From JALZUU01 sp964441245 (lineage in GTDB: Bacteria; Bacteroidota; Bacteroidia; Chitinophagales; Saprospiraceae), in assembly GCA_964441245.1 (NCBI GenBank), contig CAYTVR010000009.1, forward strand, positions 1-64,000: 64,000 nt of DNA, given 5' to 3'. Positions 8,873 to 17,200 of the stretch are shown here, in pieces (the first letter of the stretch is position 1; every line of letters starts with the position of its first letter). Position numbers and translations under genes: made by a program. The notes below the pieces were generated by a model. It was not told the DNA's origin. It saw nothing but the letters and a program-made list of their open reading frames with translations, and did no database searches.

Positions 8873-9847
8873 ATGAAAAAATCAATCTCATTGGCATTGA
8901 AAGGAATGGCTATGGGAATGGCAGAAGTCATTCCTGGTGTTTCTGGTGGAACCATCGCTTTCATTACTGGAATTTATGAAAAGTTGCTGAATACGATCAA
9001 AGCCTTCAGTCCATCACTTTTGACTACTTTCAAAAAGGACGGAGTCAAAGGAGTTTGGGAATCGATCAATGGTACCTTTTTAGCAACCCTTGTAGCAGGA
9101 ATGGGGATTGGTGTGGTCGTCGGCGTATTGGTCATTTCTCATTTATTAGAAACTTATCCACCTTTAATCTGGTCATTTTTCTTTGGTTTAATTATCGCCT
9201 CGGCCATCTATGTTGGTCGACAGATCAACCAATGGAGGATTGGAGAAGTCTTGATGTTTTTGATTGGAACTGCAGTAGCTTATACGATTACGGTAGTCGC
9301 CCCAGCCAATGGATCAGAATCCTTCTTGTTTGTTTTTATTTCTGGCGCTATTGCTATTTCAGCTTTTATTTTACCGGGGATTTCGGGAAGTTTCATTTTG
9401 TTATTGATGGGAATGTATACCTATATCATCAGTGATACTTTGAAGCCAGCTTTGAGAACTTTAGATCCAGATAAACTTTTGATTATGGGCGTTTTTGCCT
9501 TGGGGTGTTTGACTGGATTGATGACGCTTTCGCGAGTTTTGTCTTGGACTTTTAAGCATTATCGAGATGTCACCTTGGCATTGTTGACTGGTTTTATGTT
9601 AGGATCATTAAATAAAATTTGGCCTTGGCGGAATGCGGTGGATTGGTTGCGAGATAATGCTGGAAAGATCATTATGGATGATGATGGAATTACACCAAAG
9701 AAAATTTTAGTGGAAGAAAACGTTTTGCCAGCAGGCTATGAAGGAGAACCTTATGTGATAGGAGTTGTTGTGTTGATGATAGTTGGATTTTTATCCGTCT
9801 TTTTGTTAGAACGACTTAATGGAAGTAAAGATGAGCATGAAGCATAA
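8873..9847 (+). CDS. DUF368 family integral membrane protein
   Basis: A 324-residue polytopic membrane protein of the DUF368 family, with about eight hydrophobic segments. Family marks are the early G-x-A-E-V-I-P-G-V-S-G-G-T-I-A-F and the internal repeat F-I-L-P-G-I-S-G-S-F. This family has been connected with undecaprenyl phosphate recycling (PopT-like proteins), alongside the unrelated DedA/UptA family, so a lipid-carrier flippase role is possible. The ATG at 8873 is chosen instead of the upstream in-frame TTG at 8825 because the protein starts with the family-typical M-K-K-S-I-S-L-A-L-K-G-M-A-M-G and a promoter box lies between the two. The end overlaps the flavodoxin-like gene. Confidence 0.85.
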   Translation: MKKSISLALKGMAMGMAEVIPGVSGGTIAFITGIYEKLLNTIKAFSPSLLTTFKKDGVKGVWESINGTFLATLVAGMGIGVVVGVLVISHLLETYPPLIWSFFFGLIIASAIYVGRQINQWRIGEVLMFLIGTAVAYTITVVAPANGSESFLFVFISGAIAISAFILPGISGSFILLLMGMYTYIISDTLKPALRTLDPDKLLIMGVFALGCLTGLMTLSRVLSWTFKHYRDVTLALLTGFMLGSLNKIWPWRNAVDWLRDNAGKIIMDDDGITPKKILVEENVLPAGYEGEPYVIGVVVLMIVGFLSVFLLERLNGSKDEHEA

Positions 9848-10355
9848 TAGCAGATCGGTTATTATTTTGGGAAGTTCCAGAAGTGATGGAGATACTTTTC
9901 AAGTGGTTAGTTACATGATTGATCAAAAAGGCTATGATTTGATTGATCTGAAAACTAAGGAAATCGGACCATTCGATTATGAATTCAAAAATCGAGGAGA
10001 TGATTTTTTACCAACGATTCGAAAGGTCATTGCTGATTATGATACCATCATTTTTGCAACGCCTGTTTATTGGTATAGTATGAGTGGTACCATGAAAATA
10101 TTTTTTGATCGCATTTCTGATTTACTAAAAATAGACAAAGACACTGGGCGCCAATTGCGAGGAAAAAATATGGCGATGATCAGTTGTGCTTCAGATCAAG
10201 AATTAAAACCTGGGTTTACGATGCCTTTTATTGAAAGTGCCAATTACTTGGGAATGAATTATATTGGCGATGTGCATGCATGGATTGAAGAAGGACAACT
10301 TCCAATGACCGTTCAAGAAGATATTGATCAATTTCTTGAAAAAATTCCCACGTAG
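9831..10355 (+). CDS. Flavodoxin-fold NADPH-dependent FMN reductase-like protein
   Basis: A 174-residue cytoplasmic flavoprotein of the NADPH-dependent FMN reductase / NAD(P)H oxidoreductase group. The phosphate-binding loop for FMN is G-S-S-R-S-D-G-D-T near the N-terminus, and the isoalloxazine-contacting A-T-P-V-Y-W-Y-S-M-S-G-T-M-K motif lies about residues 76-89. The gene overlaps the end of the DUF368 gene by 17 bp, so the two are translationally coupled. Possible starts are ATG at 9819, 9831 and 9837; 9831 is preferred for its spacing behind a purine-rich GGAAGTAAAG. The natural electron acceptor is unknown. Confidence 0.8.
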   Translation: MSMKHNSRSVIILGSSRSDGDTFQVVSYMIDQKGYDLIDLKTKEIGPFDYEFKNRGDDFLPTIRKVIADYDTIIFATPVYWYSMSGTMKIFFDRISDLLKIDKDTGRQLRGKNMAMISCASDQELKPGFTMPFIESANYLGMNYIGDVHAWIEEGQLPMTVQEDIDQFLEKIPT

Positions 10356-10400
10356 TATTTATTGATGCTAAATTAATGAACTGTTTTCCAAGCATGACCT

Positions 10401-11183
10401 ATGGAACAAAAGTCAAATTTAAATTCCCTTGATACGATCCCCAATTTATATGGATTAATTGGCTATCCCTTATCGCATTCCTTTTCAAAAAAATATTTTA
10501 CTGAAAAGTATCAAAGAGAAAATATTCTTAAACACTGTTATGAGTTATTTCCTCTATCAGATCTTCAAGAACTGTCTTCCTTACTTCAGCGGTATCCCAA
10601 TTTGAAAGGACTCAATGTGACGATTCCTTATAAAGAATTGGTTTTTCCATTTTTGGATGAAGTAAGTGAAGAAGCAGAACAAATAGGAGCGGTCAATACC
10701 ATTAAAATTGAAGATGGGAAACTAAAAGGATATAATACTGATGTCTATGGATTTGAACATTCCCTTCTAAACGTTTGCCGAAAGGCACCTCATATGCCAA
10801 ATGGTGCACTCATACTTGGTACAGGTGGAGCTGCAAAAGCAATTGCTTTCGTTTTAAAAAAGCTAAAGATCGATTTTACTTATGTTTCGAGAACACCCAA
10901 AGCTGGTCAAACTACTTACCAAAAAATAGATCAACAACTACTTAGAGATCATCCATTAATCATCAATACCACGCCTTTAGGGACGAGTCCCAATGAAGAT
11001 ACCAGTCCAGACCTTCCATATCATTTACTTAATGAAAGAAATGTGCTCTATGATTTGGTATATAATCCTGAAAAAACCCTATTTTTGAAAGAAGGATTAG
11101 CAAAACATTGTCAAATTAAAAATGGTTTGGAAATGTTGCATCTGCAAGCAGAGAAAGCTTGGGAAATATGGAAAGAAATATAA
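10401..11183 (+). CDS. aroE: Shikimate 5-dehydrogenase
   Basis: A 260-residue cytoplasmic enzyme reducing 3-dehydroshikimate to shikimate with NADPH, a step in aromatic amino acid synthesis. Shikimate-binding S-H-S is at residues 25-27. N-V-T-I-P-Y-K-E (72-79) contains the catalytic Lys78, and the paired N-T-D with Asp114 completes the active site. The nucleotide-binding loop G-T-G-G-A-A is at 140-145. The C-terminal N-G-L-E-M-L-H-L-Q-A helix is also typical. Length is normal for the short Bacteroidota AroE. It begins 45 bp after the flavodoxin-like gene. Confidence 0.93.
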   Translation: MEQKSNLNSLDTIPNLYGLIGYPLSHSFSKKYFTEKYQRENILKHCYELFPLSDLQELSSLLQRYPNLKGLNVTIPYKELVFPFLDEVSEEAEQIGAVNTIKIEDGKLKGYNTDVYGFEHSLLNVCRKAPHMPNGALILGTGGAAKAIAFVLKKLKIDFTYVSRTPKAGQTTYQKIDQQLLRDHPLIINTTPLGTSPNEDTSPDLPYHLLNERNVLYDLVYNPEKTLFLKEGLAKHCQIKNGLEMLHLQAEKAWEIWKEI

Positions 11184-11312
11184 AATAATTTTAAAGTTTT
11201 AAAACCTGATAGTCATAGTTTTATAATTATTGGCCCTGAAAGATTCTTTTACTCATTAGCTATTTCATTAATGAATTTTTTTTTTGTGTAAAATTCCAAA
11301 AGACAAGTGTAG

Positions 11313-11360
11313 TTTCATTTTGAATATCTATAGGAACAGAATTTATCGAAGAACCATAAA
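11313..11360 (+). repeat. Dispersed intergenic repeat, copy 1
   Basis: This stretch upstream of proline dehydrogenase matches 30915-30963 closely. The two copies share TTTTGAAT, TCTATA and the exact 20-mer ATTTATCGAAGAACCATAAA, with about 35 of 43 aligned bases identical. There is no reading frame in common. It ends about 17 bp before the ATG at 11378, so it would be part of the leader RNA. Confidence 0.7.
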
Positions 11361-11377
11361 AAAGGAATAAAATACCT

Positions 11378-12577
11378 ATGAATGCTCCCCATAAGAAAAA
11401 GCTACATCTCGATTTTTCGAATACAAAAATAGCTTTTTCGAATAAAAGCGATAAAGCCCTAAATAAGGCGGCTTGGTTGTTCAGTATGATGAACAAACCA
11501 TGGTTGGTCGATATTGGTTCTTCTCTGGGATTATTGGCCCTTAAGTTGAGATTACCTTTTGTCAAGTCGATTATAAAAGCCACCATATTTGATCAATTTG
11601 TTGGGGGTATTACCCTTTTGGATAGTCAAAAAAATATTGATGATCTATATCAACATAATGCCTTGACTATTTTAGATTTTGGAGTAGAGGCGAAAGAAGA
11701 TGAGAAGGATTTCAATATGACCATGAATGAAAATATTCGGGCAATTGAATTTGCAGCTAAAAATAAAAGTGTTCCGATCATTAGTACGAAAGTAACAGGC
11801 TTAGCTCGATTTGGTTTATTGGAAAGTATCCAAAAAGGAGAATCATTGACCAAAGAAACGCGAAGAGAATATCGTAATGTCTTAAAAAGAATGGATGCCA
11901 TTTGTCATGTGGCCAGTAAGCATAATGTGGGTGTTTATTTTGATGCAGAGGAAAGTTGGATTCAATCAACCATTGATCACCTAGTTGGCTTGGTGATGAA
12001 ACGATACAATAAAGAGCAAGTGATTGCTTACAATACTTTCCAAATGTATCGACATGATCGGCTCCAATTTTTATTTGATTCCTTCAACAAAGCAGAGCGA
12101 GAAGGTTACTTGTTAGGAGCTAAATTGGTTCGTGGTGCCTACATGGAAAAGGAGCGGGAACGGGCGATAGAAAAAGATTATCCTTCTCCAATTCATATTG
12201 ATAAAGCTGCCTGCGATGATGCTTTTAATACGGCACTTCGATTTTGTGTGGACAATTATGAAAAAATCTCTTCTTGTAATGCGACGCATAATGCTGAAAG
12301 TAATTTATTGCAAGCTCAACTTATTTTAGATAAGAATATTCCATTGAATCATCCTCATCTTAATTTTTGTCAATTATATGGGATGAGTGATCACATCACT
12401 TTTAATTTGGCAGATGCAGGGTATAATGTGGCCAAATATTTGGTTTATGGTTCTGTGGGTGACGTTGCCCCATATTTGATCCGTAGAGCGCAAGAAAATA
12501 CGGCCGTGACAGGAGATATGAGCCGAGAGTATAAATTGATTATGACTGAGGTCAAACGAAGGAAAGCAGAGGGATAA
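11378..12577 (+). CDS. Proline dehydrogenase (monofunctional)
   Basis: A 399-residue FAD enzyme that oxidises proline to pyrroline-5-carboxylate, the first step of proline catabolism. Typical PRODH segments in a TIM-barrel order are visible: an Asp-Ala-Glu (D-A-E-E-S-W) strand, K-L-V-R-G-A-Y-M-E-K-E-R, A-T-H-N-A-E-S, Y-G-M-S-D-H, and L-V-Y-G-S-V-G-D-V-A-P-Y-L-I-R-R-A-Q-E-N. The last of these binds substrate carboxylate through the paired arginines. There is no fused P5C dehydrogenase domain, as expected outside Proteobacteria. It stands 194 bp after aroE and is likely independently expressed. Confidence 0.92.
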   Translation: MNAPHKKKLHLDFSNTKIAFSNKSDKALNKAAWLFSMMNKPWLVDIGSSLGLLALKLRLPFVKSIIKATIFDQFVGGITLLDSQKNIDDLYQHNALTILDFGVEAKEDEKDFNMTMNENIRAIEFAAKNKSVPIISTKVTGLARFGLLESIQKGESLTKETRREYRNVLKRMDAICHVASKHNVGVYFDAEESWIQSTIDHLVGLVMKRYNKEQVIAYNTFQMYRHDRLQFLFDSFNKAEREGYLLGAKLVRGAYMEKERERAIEKDYPSPIHIDKAACDDAFNTALRFCVDNYEKISSCNATHNAESNLLQAQLILDKNIPLNHPHLNFCQLYGMSDHITFNLADAGYNVAKYLVYGSVGDVAPYLIRRAQENTAVTGDMSREYKLIMTEVKRRKAEG

Positions 12578-12728
12578 TGAATTTTATTGTTTAGAAAAAA
12601 ATCTATCCTTCTTAGTAGACAAATCTATTTAGTCGATTTTTTTTACTTCTTGTCTTGCTTTTGTCATTCTAAATCGCAACTACTAAGCAAAAATCTTGTT
12701 AAAAAGGAGTATAATAAGTGAGCTAATT

Positions 12729-12812
12729 GATTTCGCTTGGTATTTTTGGTTGTAAAGGTAAAGCTTTAAAAAGGTGAAAACACCTTATAAATTATTTAGA
12801 TCAAACGAAATC
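12729..12812 (+). repeat. Imperfect inverted repeat with inner hairpin, upstream of the hydroxylase-family gene
   Basis: GATTTCGCTTG (12729-12739) and CAAACGAAATC (12802-12812) pair at 10 of 11 positions and enclose a second hairpin, AAGGTG-AAAA-CACCTT (12771-12786). It lies 60 bp before the ATG at 12872 and could be a structured leader or an operator. Confidence 0.4.
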
Positions 12813-12871
12813 ATAAAGAGCCAGAATAAGCTTATTTTGGATTAAATCCTGATAATAAAGAAAGGAATAAA

Positions 12872-13873
12872 ATGACTTACTGGGAAACTTTCGTAAATGC
12901 ATACACCGGTTATGCTTCTTACCTTTTCGGAGAATTGACATTCCAATCCTCTCCGTGGTATCATAATTATTTTTTCTGGCTGTTGTTGGTCTCTGGATTC
13001 TTTTTTGCTTTGGAAATATGGCGACCTTGGCGACCTGATCAAGCTCGGTTTCGAAAGGATTTTTGGATGGATTTTTTCTACATGTTTTTCAATTTCTTTC
13101 TCTTCTCTTTGTTGATTTTCCATGCGTTTTCCAACGTTTTTGTTGATTTATTTAGTGAATTTCTTGCGATATTTGGTATCACGAATTTGCTAGCATTTGA
13201 GGTGCAATCTTGGCCATTGTGGGGACATCTATTATTGGGATTTGTCATACGAGACTTTGTTCAGTGGTGGATTCATCGTTTATTACATCGATCCGAATTC
13301 TTATGGGAATTTCATAAGGTCCATCATTCCGTAGAAGAAATGGGTTTTGCCGCTCATCTTCGTTACCATTGGATGGAAAATGTAGTCTACAAGTCCCTAG
13401 AATATCTTCCTTTAGCAATGATCGGCATTGGTTTAAATGATTTTTTCATCATACACATCTTTACATTGGTTGTTGGACATTACAATCATTCTAATATTTC
13501 CATAAAAGGAAGGACTATTGGCGGAATATTTGGCGCATTGATTAGTCTAATTCTGCTATCTTCTTATACTTTTAGCCTTTTTTATGGTATGGGAATATTT
13601 ATTAGCTTAACTTTGTTTGGTGCTTTCGTCTTGGGGCCATTTATGAAATATATTTTTAATAGCCCTGAAATGCATATTTGGCATCATTCATACGAGTTAC
13701 CAAAAGAAAGACGCTATGGGATTAACTTTGGACTCACTTTAAGTATTTGGGACTGGATTTTTGGGACAGCTTATATCCCCAAATCAGGTCAAAATATTCG
13801 ATTGGGTTTCCCCGGAATGGAGTCTTATCCCAAGACTTTTTGGCAACAACTGCGTCATGGTTGGTTCAAATAA
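12872..13873 (+). CDS. Sterol desaturase / fatty acid hydroxylase superfamily membrane protein
   Basis: A 333-residue integral membrane di-iron enzyme. The histidine clusters of the superfamily are present in order: H-R-L-L-H, H-K-V-H-H, H-Y-N-H-S-N and M-H-I-W-H-H, between several hydrophobic segments. The superfamily inserts oxygen into, or desaturates, lipid chains or sterol-like substrates. The H-Y-N-H-S-N and I-W-H-H spacing is that of the general bacterial 'sterol desaturase family' and differs from the shorter FA2H-like protein at 50194. The substrate cannot be named. The upstream 294 bp hold only the structured repeat. Confidence 0.82.
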   Translation: MTYWETFVNAYTGYASYLFGELTFQSSPWYHNYFFWLLLVSGFFFALEIWRPWRPDQARFRKDFWMDFFYMFFNFFLFSLLIFHAFSNVFVDLFSEFLAIFGITNLLAFEVQSWPLWGHLLLGFVIRDFVQWWIHRLLHRSEFLWEFHKVHHSVEEMGFAAHLRYHWMENVVYKSLEYLPLAMIGIGLNDFFIIHIFTLVVGHYNHSNISIKGRTIGGIFGALISLILLSSYTFSLFYGMGIFISLTLFGAFVLGPFMKYIFNSPEMHIWHHSYELPKERRYGINFGLTLSIWDWIFGTAYIPKSGQNIRLGFPGMESYPKTFWQQLRHGWFK

Positions 13874-14207
13874 TATGAGATGATCCATTCAATCAACGAT
13901 TAGATCGAATTCAGTACCCCTTCATTTTATAGTCCCTTATCAAACACATAATTCCCTATGTACATGCTGGATATTTCAGAAATACGATAATTCAAACCTT
14001 CGTAGCTCATTAAGCATCAATGGTTTAACGTATTTTTAACTCGATGTGAAGAAATTTAAGCAATATTTCCCTCTGGTTTTGGATTATGTATCCAGTTTAA
14101 TCTTTTAACCAATAACTGTTTTTTTATACGAGTACATTTATCGTTTTTATACCAAAATATTCGAACCATAAAGGTGCTTAAAACAAAACTGAACACAACT
14201 GTCCCCG
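13874..14207. other. Intergenic region before the large T9SS protein gene
   Basis: These 334 bp contain no plausible small gene and no strong hairpin. A TACATTTA near 14126 resembles the -7 box of the Bacteroidota promoter, but no clear -33 partner was found. The region probably holds the promoter for the 1909-residue protein. Confidence 0.4.
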
Positions 14208-17200
14208 ATGATGAGAATCTACAAGAACCATTTTAGGCCGTCTTTGTATCAAGTAATCTCCATTTTAATAGTAAGTGGCTTGATTTGTCTTCCTCAATTT
14301 AGTCATTCACAAGCCAACGTCTCTGTAAGAATTGTCAGTGGTAATTCAACAACTACTTGCGATGATCCATTTATCTTTGGTGGTCCTCCCGAACCTCATT
14401 GGGGAGTCAACATTGAAGGCGAAGGTTGGCTAACCTATCCTGTACATGATGGCTGTTTCAATAGTACTCCTAATCAACAATTCTCTGCTCAATACGATTG
14501 TCCTAAGAATGCAGCGACTATAAATATATGTTTCGAAGCTTTTGAAGATGATGGTGGTGGATGTATAGAAAGTAGAAGTTGTAGAGAAAATATTTGTGCA
14601 GATTTCCCAATTCCTCAACCTGGCAATACAGAAAGTCATACTTTGGCTTTAGCTGCGGGTTTAGATTCTGGAGGATCTGTCGACTTTGAAATCACCACCA
14701 CTGGTACTTATATAAGTGGCGCACATGATGATGTCTGTGGTGCCTTGGATTTAGGTGTTTTACCTCCAAATGGAAAATTAGGTGATGCTACTTTAAGTAA
14801 TTATGATAACTATTGTACCGATGGTTTGAATGAACCAAATCCCGCTGATTCAGGTTCTGGTTGGGCCAATAATTTCAGTGTTTGGTTTAGTTTTACGACC
14901 TCAACAATGCCTACGGCTGTGATTAATATTTTGGCGGCCAGTGATCCTGAAGATACAGGAGAGCCAATGGGGATTCAAATGGCTGTCTACGAAAGTTTGG
15001 ATGGCACTTGTGACAACTTAGAAATGGTAGCTTCAAGATGGAATAATATAGATTTGGATGAATCCATTTCTGCCAAATGTTTTAAACCCAATACAAAATA
15101 CTATATCATCATTGATGGAATCTTTCCGCCCAATACCAATATTTTTGAAGGACGTTTTGGCTTAGAAATAACAGATGAATCCATTGCGGTTTCTCCAGAT
15201 TTGATGTGTGATGCTGATCCTTTAGGTACTGTGCCTGATGGTGGTCAGATTACTACAGGAATGACTCAGTCAAATTTCTGTGCGACAGGTGGAGGCGGAG
15301 AACCTTTAAATTTTGGTTTTTGGTTGAGTAACTCTGTCTGGTATACCTTTATTGCGCCTCCATCTAGTCATGTAAACATTGATGCAATCAGTAGTAGTTT
15401 AGATCCTTTGGATATTCAATTAGCTGTTTTTGAATCAAGTAATAATGCTTGCAATGGAAACTTTAGTTTAGTGGGAAGTGATGACAATACGTCGACTTTT
15501 GATGCTTCAGTAGAGTTATCATGTTTGGAAGCAGGGAGAGAATATTATGTCGTTATTGACGGAACTTTCTTGGATCTTTTAGGGATTTTTGACTTGACGA
15601 TTTCAGATGCAGGCTATGATCCAATCATTGGCCCAGAGGTGATTGAAACACTTTGTTTTGGTGAAAGTATCATGGTGGGAACTACGGTCTATAATTCTAC
15701 AGGTCCAATCGATGAAAATATCACTACAGCAGAAGGTTGTGATAGTTTGGTTACTGGGTTTTTAGCGATTCGCCCAGAAGTGATTACCAATCAGAATGAG
15801 GCAGTTTGTGTAGGAGGATCAATTACGGTCGGGACTTCAGTTTACAATATGACAGGAATTTATACGGACTCATTTACAGATGTCAACGGTTGCGATAGCA
15901 CGGTAATTACGGATTTTGTAGTTGCCACTGAAATGATGGTGGAAGCAGATCAGTTGGTAGAAGCTACAGGTTATCAAATTCCAGATGGAAGTGCTGCTGC
16001 GACAACCATTGGTGGTATCCCTGGAGGATATAACTATATTTGGAGTGATGGGCAAACGACTCAAATCGCAACGAATTTGTTAGGAGGAACGACCTACTGT
16101 GTCACCGTGACAGATGCGATTGGCTGTTCTGCGGAAAGTTGTGAATTAGTACTTTTTCCAAGTAATATTATTGCAGATATTGATGATTATAATTTAGCTT
16201 GTCCAGGTGATGCAAATGGAGTGTTATCATTGGCCATTTCTAATGGAGCCATCCCTTATGATTATGAATGGTCAAATGCAGATAATAGCTTGACGGGTTC
16301 AGGAACGATTACTACTGAAGGTGGTTCTGATATCATTTCTAATTTGATTGCCGGAAATTATAGTTTCACGATTACAGATGCCTTTGGTGTAAAAGTAGTC
16401 GATGGGAATGTAATTGATCCACCAGATATAGCCTCTACAATCAATCAGACTTTATGTTTTGGCGAAAGCCTAAATGTCGGTAACGCCGTTTACAATGCTA
16501 CTGGATTGATCAATGAAGTATTGACAGCGGCCAATGGTTGCGATAGTACGGTAACTGGTGTCCTAACTATTTTACCGATCAATGAAACTACACTCAATGA
16601 AACACTTTGTTTTGGTGAATCCTTAATGGTAGGAACAACTATTTATAATACCTCAGGTCCTATTAGCGAAATACTCACCGCAATAAATGGATGCGATAGT
16701 ATCGTCAATGGAGTGTTGGCTATTGATCCTCAAATCACCAGTACGATTAATGAGACCATCTGTTTTGGCGAAAGCCTAAGTGTCGGCGGAAATATATATA
16801 CTGCTTCAGGACCAATTAATGAATTGGTTACCGCTACAGATGGCTGTGATAGTTTAATTACGGGAAATGTAATTATATTACCATTTGTAGAAACGAATCA
16901 AACTTTTAATCTATGTTTTGGTGAATCTGTTACTGTAGGAACATCTACTTATAGTGCAAATGGATCTTATACCGATGTTCTTCAAGGCACCAATACTTGT
17001 GATAGTACGGTGAATACCACCTTAATTGTCACGCCAGAATTATTGGCTATCACCTCTTTGACTTCTGAAGCAACAGCCTACTTAGCTGCTGATGGATTAG
17101 CTACGGTGAATCCTGTCGGAGGAGATGGAAATTATAGCTATGAATGGTCTACTGGAGCAGACACCCCATTAGCAGGAAACTTGCAAGGAGGTATGAATTA

